From contig NZ_FOBB01000002.1 in assembly GCF_900109685.1 (NCBI RefSeq), forward strand, positions 986,085 to 1,050,084: DNA of 64,000 nucleotides, written 5' to 3'. Positions within the stretch are counted from its first letter, which is position 1; each line of letters opens with the position of its first letter. Both the position numbers and the translations under genes were made by a program. The notes below the pieces were generated by a model. It did no database searches, was not told the origin of the DNA, and saw only the letters and a program-made list of their open reading frames with translations. This document shows positions 37,228-45,495 of the stretch, in pieces. This DNA is from Chitinophaga rupis (GTDB lineage: Bacteria > Bacteroidota > Bacteroidia > Chitinophagales > Chitinophagaceae).

Positions 37228-38218
37228 CCAGCCGTCTTACCTCTTTTACCCATTTTATTTTCTGACCCAAAGAATCCATATCACACACCAGGGCCTTGCG
37301 GCTCAGGGCAGCCAGTTCCGCCATGCTGGTTACCCCATGGGTGTTGGCTTTCAATTGTTCCAGCGCCATACAGCCCATACCGTGCAGGGCGTGCATGGTA
37401 GTGCTGTAAAATACTTTGGCAAACCGCTCAAAGGGCAGCTGCTCCAGGTAATGATTGAACAGTGCCACATCGGTCATAAAGTGCTGTTGCAGCTTATCAA
37501 AGTTGCGGTACAGGTTGGGAAGGGTATAAATACCGTTGCACACATCCTTGTACACATCAAAAGCATCGTTGGTTAATTGCAGCAGCCCGGCCATGGGGTA
37601 CAGCATATGCCGTATGGCAGTGGCAGGGTAGTGGTCTAATATGGAGTAGGAAAATAAAATAGAGTAGTAGCTTTTTTTATAGGTGATCTCGTAAAGCGCT
37701 GCTTCACCTACGTCCGGCGATAGCTGTTTAAGCGATGCCTGCTGCCATACAAATACCTCGTGCAGGCGCTCCATTACCTTTTCCCTGTCAGACGCCAGGG
37801 TTAGCAATTCCAGGTACACGGCTTTCACCACATGCTCCTCAAAGCTTTGGGGTACATGCTTTTCCGGTTGCCAGGTAAAAGCCTCCAGCTGTTCATAGCT
37901 CATGAGCTGGTCATCAAACAGGTCATCATACAAAGGGCCGAAAATGCTGGATAATAAGATGCGCTGCTGTTCACTTTCAGTAAGCTGCCGCCCGCTTAGC
38001 TGGTACAGGCTGTTGCAAATAATGTGCAGTCCCAGCTGCCAGTATTTATGGATGCGCTGAACGGTTTTTTCAGTAAAAGCATTTGGCTGACCAGCGCTCA
38101 ATTGCGTCAGTAAAGGTGGCAGGTGTTCGTGGAAGTAACGTTCCTGTTTTTTCAGCCGCCATTGTAAAGTGCATAGGCAGCGGATAGTCTGGAACAGGCT
38201 TACATTCGGATGTGGCAT
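37175..38218 (-). CDS. Putative class 1 isoprenoid biosynthesis-like enzyme
   Basis: 347 residues, predicted almost wholly alpha-helical. Two acid-rich helices look like the metal-binding motifs of class I terpene synthases: LYDDLFDD near residues 97-104 and TNDAFDVYKD near 216-225 (the NSE/DTE-like site). Spacing and size fit a single terpene-synthase fold. There is no signal peptide. No other isoprenoid gene is nearby, so the substrate is unknown and a non-catalytic relative is possible. The 3' end overlaps the convergent hydrolase gene by 53 bp. Confidence 0.6.
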   Translation of the reverse strand: MPHPNVSLFQTIRCLCTLQWRLKKQERYFHEHLPPLLTQLSAGQPNAFTEKTVQRIHKYWQLGLHIICNSLYQLSGRQLTESEQQRILLSSIFGPLYDDLFDDQLMSYEQLEAFTWQPEKHVPQSFEEHVVKAVYLELLTLASDREKVMERLHEVFVWQQASLKQLSPDVGEAALYEITYKKSYYSILFSYSILDHYPATAIRHMLYPMAGLLQLTNDAFDVYKDVCNGIYTLPNLYRNFDKLQQHFMTDVALFNHYLEQLPFERFAKVFYSTTMHALHGMGCMALEQLKANTHGVTSMAELAALSRKALVCDMDSLGQKIKWVKEVRRLVNYRQPVHAAVAAVAAL

Positions 38219-38298
38219 TATAACGGCAAAAAATTGACGGTTGCAGGTTTTTCCCGCCTAAGTTAGCAGTTTTTAGTAAATATTAAATATTTTATTCA

Positions 38299-39681
38299 TT
38301 ACTTCAGTGCCTCAATGGCCGATGCCGTTTTATATAAAGGTTTACCCAGCAGGCGGCTGCCATCTTCCGTAATTAAAAAGTCTTCCTCTATACGTATGCC
38401 GCCAAAGTTGCGGAAGGCCTGTACTTTATCATAATTAATAAAGTCCGTGTGTTTTTTAGCTGCCTGCCAGGCATCCATCAGTTCGGGAATAAAATATAAT
38501 CCCGGTTCAATGGTCAGCACAAAGCCCTTTTCCAGGGCGCGTCCCAGGCGTAATGATTTCAGGCCGAATTCCGTGCTTTTTACCAGCGTATCCGTATAGC
38601 CTACATAGTTCTCACCCAGGTCTTCCATGTCATGTACATCAAGCCCCATCATATGTCCTAACCCGCATTGGAAGAACAGGGTATGCGCTCCATGCGCTAC
38701 GGCCTCCTTTATATCGCCTTTCATAAGGCCCAGGTCGCGCAGGCCTTCTGCCAGTTTTTCGCAGGCCAGCAAATGCACGTCCTTAAACAGCATACCGGGG
38801 CGCAGGGCGTCTATGGCTGCCTGTTGTGCGGCGGCTACAATATCATACACAGATCTTTGTACAGGCGTAAAGCTGCCATTCACGGGAAAGGTGCGGGTAA
38901 GGTCGCCGGCATAATGCAGGGGCGTTTCTGCTCCGCAATCGCACAGCACCATTTGCCCGTCCTTTAATACCGTATCCTGGTAGTGGTTATGTAAGATCTG
39001 CCCGTTCACTGTTAAAATAATAGGGAAGGATAGGTTACCGCCGGAGCTTACTGCCACGCCGTGTACCCGGCCGGCCAGCTGCGCTTCCGTTAAACCAGCC
39101 TGCGCGCTGCGGATGGCTTCCAGCTGCATGTCTACTGTAATGCCAATGGCTTTTTCTATTTCTGCTATCTCTTCCGGCGCTTTAATGGCGCGTTGTGCTA
39201 TTACTGCTTTTATGAGTGTTACAGACGCCTTGCTTTTCAGCGCAGCATAGGGAATGCTTAACCAGTCGCTGAGCTTTTGCGCATTATCTGCACGGTAAGG
39301 GGGCAGGAAATGTATGGGCTGTCCCTTGGCTTGTGCGGCTTTCAGCAGGCCATCCAGGGCCGCTAAAGGCTGCACTTCGGAGATACCGGTTTTGGCTGCC
39401 TGGTCGCGGATGGTTTCTTTAGGGCCTGTCCATACCAGATCGTCCATAGTAAGCTCATTACCAAACAATAGCTCTTTGTCATTGTCCACATCTATTACCG
39501 CTACCAGCGAGGGCCTGTCAATGCCTATAAAATACAGGAAAGAGCTGTCCTGCCGGAAATGATACACATTATCCCGGTAATTCATTCCCAGCTCCTCATT
39601 GCCCAATAATAAAATAAGGCCCTGGTTAACAGTGGCCTTCAGTTGGCGCCTTCTGGCGGTATAGGTATCTTTCGTAAACAT
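38299..39681 (-). CDS. pepP: Xaa-Pro aminopeptidase (M24B)
   Basis: 460 residues. It removes N-terminal residues that precede proline. The N-terminal aminopeptidase P domain (about 1-130, starts with FTKDTYTARRRQL) is followed by the pita-bread domain. The metal ligands are visible: two Asp in DCGAETPLHYAGDLTRTF, His in GLGHMMGLDVHD, Glu in LTIEPGLY and Glu in GGIRIEEDFL. There is no signal peptide, so it is cytosolic. It starts 48 bp after the beta-helix gene, with a terminator between, so it is transcribed separately. Confidence 0.93.
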   Translation of the reverse strand: MFTKDTYTARRRQLKATVNQGLILLLGNEELGMNYRDNVYHFRQDSSFLYFIGIDRPSLVAVIDVDNDKELLFGNELTMDDLVWTGPKETIRDQAAKTGISEVQPLAALDGLLKAAQAKGQPIHFLPPYRADNAQKLSDWLSIPYAALKSKASVTLIKAVIAQRAIKAPEEIAEIEKAIGITVDMQLEAIRSAQAGLTEAQLAGRVHGVAVSSGGNLSFPIILTVNGQILHNHYQDTVLKDGQMVLCDCGAETPLHYAGDLTRTFPVNGSFTPVQRSVYDIVAAAQQAAIDALRPGMLFKDVHLLACEKLAEGLRDLGLMKGDIKEAVAHGAHTLFFQCGLGHMMGLDVHDMEDLGENYVGYTDTLVKSTEFGLKSLRLGRALEKGFVLTIEPGLYFIPELMDAWQAAKKHTDFINYDKVQAFRNFGGIRIEEDFLITEDGSRLLGKPLYKTASAIEALK

Positions 39682-39698
39682 AAGGGTGAAGCTAATAA

Positions 39699-39726
39699 AA
39701 AATCCGGGAGTTGCTCCCGGATTTTT
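39699..39726 (-). terminator. Terminator of the beta-helix gene
   Basis: The arms AATCCGGGAG and CTCCCGGATT form a perfect stem with a 3-nt loop and T-runs on both sides. It sits between the beta-helix stop (39730) and the pepP start (39681). Confidence 0.85.
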
Positions 39727-39729
39727 GTG

Positions 39730-41232
39730 TTATTGCAGTTCATCTGCGCCTGCGTCAATGGCGCCTACTCTCCGGGATTCTCCGTCAATATCCGTTGCCG
39801 GGATACGGGTAAACTCAGTACCCATATTTTTTGCCAGTGAATGAACCGACAAATGCAGGTTCAGACTGGCTGGCGCGGTATTTATAAAGCCCGGATCAAT
39901 AGTGTTGGTAGAATGTGTTTCCGGGCTTACATGCGTTCTCCAGGTAATGAGATCATTTATGATGGCGCCATTATAACGCCACTGCCGGGTACCATCTGTG
40001 TAATACATATTATGGTCGGCATAGGGATAGGAGGAGGTGCTGTTTGCACTCACAAATATATCTGCGGGACCGGCGTATATGATATTGTTAAAGAGATTGG
40101 TGTACATACCATTCGTTTGTATGTCAACCTCCCCGTTCATACCTGTGGCAGGCGGTTGCTGGTTGTTATAATACAGGGTATTGTTCAGCACATAGCTGTT
40201 AGTGGCGCCTGCTGTACTGGCTGCATCTGTGGTGCCTATGGCGATGCCGCTGCCCTGGCAGAACCAGATCATGTTATTGGTTAAAATATTAAGTGTGCCG
40301 GCGGAATAATTAATGACGCCGCCTGCCTGGATACCGGTACCGTTGTTATGTATGTAGTTGGCATCTGCGGCTATGTTCAGGCCTCCCAGCAGGCTGATGC
40401 CGGCCTGTGTAACATTATAAACAGTATTATGCTGAATAGTACCTGAGCTGGGACTTCTGTAAGCGCCATTTTCATAGCTGCCGGTTACGCTGATACCAAT
40501 ATTTTCCCCGTTATAAATGGTATTGTTGCTGAAGGTAAAGGATGAAACGCTGCCCACTGCGCCCAGGTTGGCGCCGGTACCGGTTTGGCAGTCGCGGATG
40601 GTGTTGTTGGTTACCTGAATATCACTCACCGGATCGGCTGTGCTGCCGCTGAATAAAATGCCGTAGCTGTTGCCGGTTTGGGGAGCGCCTTCATAGTTAA
40701 TGCCGTACACCTGGTTGTTATACAACCGGGTATAGTCTTTGCCGTTCGTTACCACGATGCCCCTGGGGTTACCGCTGCTGCTTTTAAAATTACAGATATC
40801 AAAACCATCTATCGCAATATACTGCGCGCTGTCAATGGTTACCAGGCCTTCATTGCCCGTTACGGTAAGCCCTGCGCCGCTGATGATAGCGGTTTCACCG
40901 GGATACTCTTTTAACGTAACAAAGCGGCCTTTTGCACCGGATACGGGGAAATGCACTTTCTCAATATAAGTGCCGCCGCGCACAAATACCGTATCACCGG
41001 GCGTTACCACGGTAAGGGCTTTATTAATGGTGCGGAAAGGCGAGCCCAGGCTGCCATCAGCAGCATCGTCACCAGTGATGGACACATAATAATTAATACC
41101 GGCCAACAGCGCAGTAGCGCCTGTTTTGCTGTTATTGAGGGCATTGTCTTTTAACCCGGGCTCCATTTGGGGTTTGTAACAGGACAATAGGGTTGTGCTG
41201 CATGCCAGCAGCCATACAAGGTGTTTTTTCAT
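39730..41232 (-). CDS. Right-handed parallel beta-helix lipoprotein
   Basis: 500 residues. A signal peptide ends in the lipobox LLSC. The first domain begins YYVSITGDDAADGS-LGSPF followed by RTINKALTVVTPGDTVFVRGG, the usual entry to the pectate-lyase-like helix. Many N-N-T/G coils follow (VTNNTIRDC, FSNNTIYNG, IQHNTVYNV, LNNTLYYNN). The end RRVGAIDAGADE is the common cap of this family. Such proteins bind or cleave surface polysaccharides; no catalytic set could be picked out, so the activity is unknown. Confidence 0.88.
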   Translation of the reverse strand: MKKHLVWLLACSTTLLSCYKPQMEPGLKDNALNNSKTGATALLAGINYYVSITGDDAADGSLGSPFRTINKALTVVTPGDTVFVRGGTYIEKVHFPVSGAKGRFVTLKEYPGETAIISGAGLTVTGNEGLVTIDSAQYIAIDGFDICNFKSSSGNPRGIVVTNGKDYTRLYNNQVYGINYEGAPQTGNSYGILFSGSTADPVSDIQVTNNTIRDCQTGTGANLGAVGSVSSFTFSNNTIYNGENIGISVTGSYENGAYRSPSSGTIQHNTVYNVTQAGISLLGGLNIAADANYIHNNGTGIQAGGVINYSAGTLNILTNNMIWFCQGSGIAIGTTDAASTAGATNSYVLNNTLYYNNQQPPATGMNGEVDIQTNGMYTNLFNNIIYAGPADIFVSANSTSSYPYADHNMYYTDGTRQWRYNGAIINDLITWRTHVSPETHSTNTIDPGFINTAPASLNLHLSVHSLAKNMGTEFTRIPATDIDGESRRVGAIDAGADELQ

Positions 41233-41412
41233 GGTACGTTAACTTTTTAATTTGGGTAAGGGAATTGGGTTTTAAACATTATAAACAGATACCGGCCGGG
41301 TCGCCAGTTTATATTGTCCGCATACAAACTTTAATGGAAGATAAACTAATTGTTGCATGCAGGCCCTCATATGAAAAGCATAAAATTGCTGTGGAAATGT
41401 TAAAAATAGTTT

Positions 41413-41577
41413 ACAGTTGGCAGTGGGCAGTTGGCAGTTTGTGCGAAGCGTTTATTGACTACTCATTGTAAAATTAAATACAACGGTAACCCATATATTA
41501 AATAGCTGTAAGTTAACTGAATATGTGAAGTACTCATTGACTGCCAACTGCCCACTGCCCACTGCCGACTGCCAACT
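41413..41577. repeat. Inverted word repeat (CAGTTGGCAGTGGG family)
   Basis: ACAGTTGGCAGTGGGCAGTT with a following GGCAG at 41413-41440, and the reverse phrase ACTGCCAACTGCCCACTGCC continuing to 41577. About 100 bp of unique sequence separates them, and a TACTCATTG phrase is also doubled (41460 and 41531). It ends just before the promoter box of the next gene. Confidence 0.85.
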
Positions 41578-41583
41578 AAATAG

Positions 41584-41592
41584 TAGCTTTGC
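41584..41592 (+). promoter_or_regulatory. -7 box of the AraC gene, almost leaderless
   Basis: TAGCTTTGC ends 4 nt before the ATG at 41597, so the transcript would begin at or within a few bases of the start codon. A longer frame from 41525 would run through the word repeat and the promoter. Confidence 0.55.
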
Positions 41593-41596
41593 AGAA

Positions 41597-42316
41597 ATGA
41601 GCTACCGCGAACATACTCCTCATCCGCAGCTGCGCAGCTATATAGACGCTTACTGGACCGTGCAAACAGCTGCCCATGACCTGCCTGCGCCGGAAAGGAT
41701 CTTACCGGACGGCTGTGTGGATATCATTTTTAATCTGGGTACAGCGGTAGCTGTTAACCCGCAGCTCACAATGGCCACCGGAGGCACTTACCTGGTAGGT
41801 ACTATGACGCGTTTTTCTGCGTCTATGCGGCAGCCAGCTACCAGTTTATTAGGTATCCGTTTTAAGCCGGGCTGTTTTACCGCGTTCTACGATCTTTCCC
41901 TGGAAACGATCACAGACCGCATCATCCCTTTTAACAGTGGTTTGATCACCGGTACAACGTTTGATCCTGATGTGCTGGACAAGCTGTTGCTGGATAAGAT
42001 CAAGACCGTTCCGCACAGCCTTTTACCCGTTATTGCAGATCTCTATCATTATAAAGGACAGCTTACCATAGACCGGCTGGCTAAAAAACATTTCATACAT
42101 AACCGGCAGCTGGAACGGCAGTTCAAACAACAAACGGGCATCAGCCCCAAAGCCTTTGCCAACCTGGTAAGGTACCGCTTTGCATTACAGCATATTAAGG
42201 AGCACCGGGCCGGCGCCAGCCTGCAGGACATTGCCTTTGAGCACGGTTATTATGATCATGCGCACCTGAGCAACGAGATCCGGAAGTATACCGGCCTGCA
42301 TCCCTCCGGCTACTGA
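41597..42316 (+). CDS. AraC-family transcriptional regulator (DUF6597-like N-terminal domain)
   Basis: 239 residues from ATG 41597. The N-terminal half carries PERILPDGCVDIIFNLG and LLGIRFKPGCFTAFY, typical of AraC proteins with the DUF6597-type sensor domain. The C-terminal half has both helix-turn-helix motifs (KKHFIHNRQLERQFKQQTG and LQDIAFEHGYYDHAHLSNEI). It is followed 66 bp later by the VOC gene, which has its own promoter. Target and inducer are unknown. Confidence 0.9.
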   Translation: MSYREHTPHPQLRSYIDAYWTVQTAAHDLPAPERILPDGCVDIIFNLGTAVAVNPQLTMATGGTYLVGTMTRFSASMRQPATSLLGIRFKPGCFTAFYDLSLETITDRIIPFNSGLITGTTFDPDVLDKLLLDKIKTVPHSLLPVIADLYHYKGQLTIDRLAKKHFIHNRQLERQFKQQTGISPKAFANLVRYRFALQHIKEHRAGASLQDIAFEHGYYDHAHLSNEIRKYTGLHPSGY

Positions 42317-42356
42317 TCTTCCCGTATTTTTCCAAAAACCTGCCTGGTCATATTCT

Positions 42357-42364
42357 TACTTTTG
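42357..42364 (+). promoter_or_regulatory. -7 box of the VOC gene
   Basis: TACTTTTG matches TAnnTTTG exactly and lies 18 nt before the ATG at 42383. Confidence 0.55.
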
Positions 42365-42382
42365 TATGCAAAATCGTGTATT

Positions 42383-42814
42383 ATGTCACTCCAACAACGA
42401 CTAACTTTTATAACCCTGGGTGTGAAAGACCTGCAACGTGTTAAAGATTTTTACATCACGCAGTTCGGATGGAAAACAGAGCACGATAGCGAGGGTATTG
42501 CAATGTTCCGCCTGAATGGTTTTATACTAAGCCTGTTCTCTGAGGATGCGTTGGCAGAAGATGCGGGTGTGCCCAATGACAGCGGCAGCTTTAAAGGACT
42601 CACATTAGGGTATAACGTAGGCTCCATAGCAGAAGTAGATGCCTTGTTTGCCAGCCTGTCTGCCAAAGGAGTAACGATCGTTAAAGCGCCGGAGAAAGCC
42701 TTCTGGGGTGGTTACCGCGGGTATATTGCCGACCCGGAAAACAACCTCTGGGAAATAGCCTGGAATCCTTATATGGAGCTGGATGCACAGGGCAGCGTAA
42801 TCTCGCATGAATAG
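42383..42814 (+). CDS. VOC (glyoxalase/bleomycin resistance-like) family protein
   Basis: 143 residues from ATG 42383; the frame opens at a TTG in the -7 box, which is rejected. Two beta-alpha-beta-beta-beta modules are recognisable: FITLGVKDLQRVKDFYITQF and, in the second half, YIADPENNLWEIAWNPY. The fold often binds a metal and serves in glyoxalase, dioxygenase or antibiotic-binding roles. Which applies here cannot be told. Confidence 0.88.
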   Translation: MSLQQRLTFITLGVKDLQRVKDFYITQFGWKTEHDSEGIAMFRLNGFILSLFSEDALAEDAGVPNDSGSFKGLTLGYNVGSIAEVDALFASLSAKGVTIVKAPEKAFWGGYRGYIADPENNLWEIAWNPYMELDAQGSVISHE

Positions 42815-42947
42815 GATTTTAGATTTGCGATTTTAGATTTGTGGGAACATCTACCTATAAGAAAAGCCTTACCTCAACGTAAGGCATTTTATTTTCCGCA
42901 CTTTCGCCTCCTTAAATCGTAAATCTAAAATCTAAGATCGTAAATCC
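42813..42947. repeat. Inverted word repeat (TTTTAGATTTGCGA family) flanking a terminator
   Basis: GATTTTAGATTTGCGATTTT at about 42815-42840 and the reverse phrase AATCGTAAATCTAAAATCTA at about 42915-42945. Between them lies a 7-bp terminator hairpin GCCTTAC/GTAAGGC (42866-42885) with ATTTTATTTT after it. Confidence 0.8.
42866..42895 (+). terminator. Terminator of the VOC gene
   Basis: GCCTTAC/GTAAGGC hairpin with a 6-nt loop followed by ATTTTATTTT. Confidence 0.7.
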
Positions 42948-42948
42948 A

Positions 42949-42956
42949 TATATTTG
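42949..42956 (+). promoter_or_regulatory. -7 box of the DUF3820 gene, almost leaderless
   Basis: TATATTTG matches the consensus exactly and ends 4 nt before the ATG at 42961. Confidence 0.5.
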
Positions 42957-42960
42957 ATTC

Positions 42961-43191
42961 ATGGAACTTGCACAGCCCAACCCGGAAATATTACAACAGT
43001 TAGTGACCATGAAGATGCCCTTCGGGAAGTACAAAGACACCGTGCTTTGCGACCTGCCGGTATCTTACCTGGAATGGTTCCCGCGTAAGGGCGGTTTCCC
43101 CAAAGGTAAGCTGGGCATGCTTTTGGAAACGTTGTATGTGATCAAGACCAACGGCCTCATGTTCCTGCTGGATCCTTTGCGGCGTAAATAA
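42961..43191 (+). CDS. DUF3820 family protein
   Basis: 76 residues. The signature MPFGKYKDTVLCDLPVSYLE followed by WFPRKGGFPKGKLG is that of DUF3820, a small cytosolic family sometimes described as quorum-sensing-regulated. A nucleic-acid role is suspected for relatives but not shown. The gene lies 23 bp before the lactonase-like gene and may be co-transcribed with it. Confidence 0.85.
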   Translation: MELAQPNPEILQQLVTMKMPFGKYKDTVLCDLPVSYLEWFPRKGGFPKGKLGMLLETLYVIKTNGLMFLLDPLRRK

Positions 43192-43214
43192 CAAATCGTT
43201 TAACCTTACCTGGT

Positions 43215-44210
43215 ATGAACCGGAACTTATATATTTTCCACGTTATTATACTACTTTGTGCCTGCAATTCCCGTAATATGAGAACGATCGGCACCATTGA
43301 ACAGGCAGACAGCAGCCTGGATTCCATACTGCATAAAGATGCTCCCATAGAAATTATTGCGGAAGGTTTTGATTGGTCCGAAGGACCGCTGTGGATCCCT
43401 GCGCATAACATGCTGCTGTTTTCCGATATCCCGAAGAACAAAGTATGTAAATGGACGGCAGACAAAGGGCTGGAAACCTACCTTACACCCTCCGGCTATA
43501 CCGGCACTACGCCACGCGGGGGAGAAGTGGGCTCCAATGCCCTGATCCTGGACCTGCAGGGCCGCCTGGTGCTGTGCCAGCATGGCGACCGCCGTATGGC
43601 GCGTATGGATGCCCCGCTGGATAAGCCTGCACCTAAATTCATTTCCCTGGCAGATAACTATGGCGGCAAAAAGTTTAATAGTCCCAACGATGCCATTATA
43701 CGCAGCAACGGCGACCTGTTTTTTACCGATCCGCCCTATGGCATGGAAAAGCAGAACGAAGATCCTGCCCGTGAGCTGCCTTTTCACGGCGTGTTCAAAG
43801 TGGCGGCAGATGGTAAGGTAACCTTACTCACGGACTCGCTTACACGCCCTAACGGGCTGGCGTTAACGCCGGATGAAAAAACGCTCATTGTAGCCAACTC
43901 TGATCCCAACAAAGCCATCTGGTATATGTTTGACCTGGCTGAAAATGATTCGCTGGTAAACCCTCGCATTTTGCGGGATGTAACTGCTGAGGGCAAAAAA
44001 GAAGGTGGCTCTCCCGATGGTTTTAAGATAGACCGCAAGGGCAATATTTTTGCTACCGGCCCCGGTGGTGTATGGATATTCAACAGCAGCGGCAAATTAT
44101 TAGGAAAGATAAAAGTGCCGGTAGCCACCTCCAACTGCGCCCTGGCAGAGGATGATACGGTATTGTACATTACCGCCAGCAAATATGTGCTGCGGGTAAA
44201 GATGCGCTAA
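43215..44210 (+). CDS. SMP-30/gluconolactonase/LRE family protein, exported
   Basis: 331 residues. A short signal peptide with LLCAC near residue 16 suggests a lipoprotein. The six-bladed propeller of the family is visible in EGFDWSEGPLWIPAHNMLLF, NSPNDAIIRSNGDLFFTDPP and PNGLALTPDEKTLIVANSDP; the Glu, Asn and Asp in these are the usual metal ligands. It probably hydrolyses a sugar lactone in the periplasm. It lies before an exported Gfo/Idh/MocA protein, which could produce a lactone or ketose; this link is inference. Confidence 0.9.
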   Translation: MNRNLYIFHVIILLCACNSRNMRTIGTIEQADSSLDSILHKDAPIEIIAEGFDWSEGPLWIPAHNMLLFSDIPKNKVCKWTADKGLETYLTPSGYTGTTPRGGEVGSNALILDLQGRLVLCQHGDRRMARMDAPLDKPAPKFISLADNYGGKKFNSPNDAIIRSNGDLFFTDPPYGMEKQNEDPARELPFHGVFKVAADGKVTLLTDSLTRPNGLALTPDEKTLIVANSDPNKAIWYMFDLAENDSLVNPRILRDVTAEGKKEGGSPDGFKIDRKGNIFATGPGGVWIFNSSGKLLGKIKVPVATSNCALAEDDTVLYITASKYVLRVKMR

Positions 44211-44328
44211 ACGTGCCCACTCATTTATTTAATAGTAAGCCATCACCTTGCATTTTATGCCGGTCCCGGCACAGCGCGCGGCTTTTTTTATACTTTGTAC
44301 GTTCAACGTTCACTAAAATTCCATACTC

Positions 44329-45405
44329 ATGCAACGCTGCCGTTTATTATTGATGCTGTTACTCGTTTGCCATTTTTCCGCCATAGCGCAGCAGGTATCT
44401 CTGCAGGTGGCGCTGGCCGGCCTTAACCACGACCATGTGCACCTGATCCTGGGCCGCTACCGTAAAGGCGAAGTTAAGATCCTGGGTATTGCGGAAAACG
44501 ATGAACAGCTGATCCAGCGCATGAAAAAACGCTACCAGCTACCGGATAATATTTTTTATAAAGATGTGCCTTCCATGCTGGCTAAAATAAAACCGGATGT
44601 AGTGCTGGCCTATAACCCTATTGCCGATCACCTGGCTGTAGTGGAAGCCTGCGCTCCCAAAGGCATACCGGTGATGGTGGAAAAACCGCTGGCCGTATCC
44701 GTACAGCAGGCGCAGCGTATAGCCGCACTTTCCGCACAATACCATGTGCCTGTGCTCACCAATTATGAAACCACCTGGTACAATACCAACCAGCAGGTGC
44801 AGGATATGGTGAACAATCAGCACGCCATTGGGCCCATCCGCAAAATGATAGTACACGACGGCCACGAGGGACCTAAAGAAATAGGCTGCAGCCCCGACTT
44901 TCTGAAATGGCTCACCGATCCTGTAAAGAATGGCGCAGGCGCTTTGATGGACTTTGGCTGTTATGGCGCTAACTTAATGACATGGCTGATGCACGGTAAA
45001 GCGCCGGTAGCAGTAATGGCCGTTACGCACCAGATAAAACCCGATGTATATCCCAAAGTAGATGATGATGCCACCATTATGCTGGAATACCCCGATGCCA
45101 CCGGTATAATAGAAGCCTCCTGGAACTGGCCTTTCAGCATTAAAGACCTGGAAGTGTTTGGCAAAACCGGTTACCTGCATGCGCTGAACATGCATAACCT
45201 GGTAGGCCGCCAAAAGGATAGCACCTACACCGTGGAAGTAAAAACCGCGCAGTACCAGGATAACCTCACTTACCTGCAGGCCGTGCTGAAAGATGGTTTT
45301 AAACCGGGTAATGATCTGTCGTCGTTAGAGAATAATATTATTGTGGTAAGGATACTGGAAGCAGCGCGTAAGTCGGCCAAGGAAGGGAAACGGGTGGTGT
45401 TGTAA
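44329..45405 (+). CDS. Exported Gfo/Idh/MocA-family oxidoreductase
   Basis: 358 residues. A Sec signal peptide (about 1-20, ending IAQQ) places it in the periplasm, a common variant in Bacteroidota. The Rossmann domain begins VALAGLNHDH; the family motif EKPLAVS follows in PVMVEKPLAVS. The C-terminal domain contains GGAL-like GAGALMDFGCYGANLMTWL. It oxidises or reduces a sugar or related polyol with bound NAD(P). The substrate is unknown. A terminator follows 17 bp after the stop. Confidence 0.9.
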   Translation: MQRCRLLLMLLLVCHFSAIAQQVSLQVALAGLNHDHVHLILGRYRKGEVKILGIAENDEQLIQRMKKRYQLPDNIFYKDVPSMLAKIKPDVVLAYNPIADHLAVVEACAPKGIPVMVEKPLAVSVQQAQRIAALSAQYHVPVLTNYETTWYNTNQQVQDMVNNQHAIGPIRKMIVHDGHEGPKEIGCSPDFLKWLTDPVKNGAGALMDFGCYGANLMTWLMHGKAPVAVMAVTHQIKPDVYPKVDDDATIMLEYPDATGIIEASWNWPFSIKDLEVFGKTGYLHALNMHNLVGRQKDSTYTVEVKTAQYQDNLTYLQAVLKDGFKPGNDLSSLENNIIVVRILEAARKSAKEGKRVVL

Positions 45406-45421
45406 GCCCTGCCGCTGCTGT

Positions 45422-45459
45422 AAAAACCGCATAACCTTTAGGTTTTATGCGGTTTTTTT
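45422..45459 (+). terminator. Terminator of the Gfo/Idh/MocA gene
   Basis: Perfect 13-bp stem AAAAACCGCATAA/TTATGCGGTTTTT followed by more T. Confidence 0.9.
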
Positions 45460-45495
45460 GTTTTATTGAGAACACAATCCAAAATCTACCGCTTC

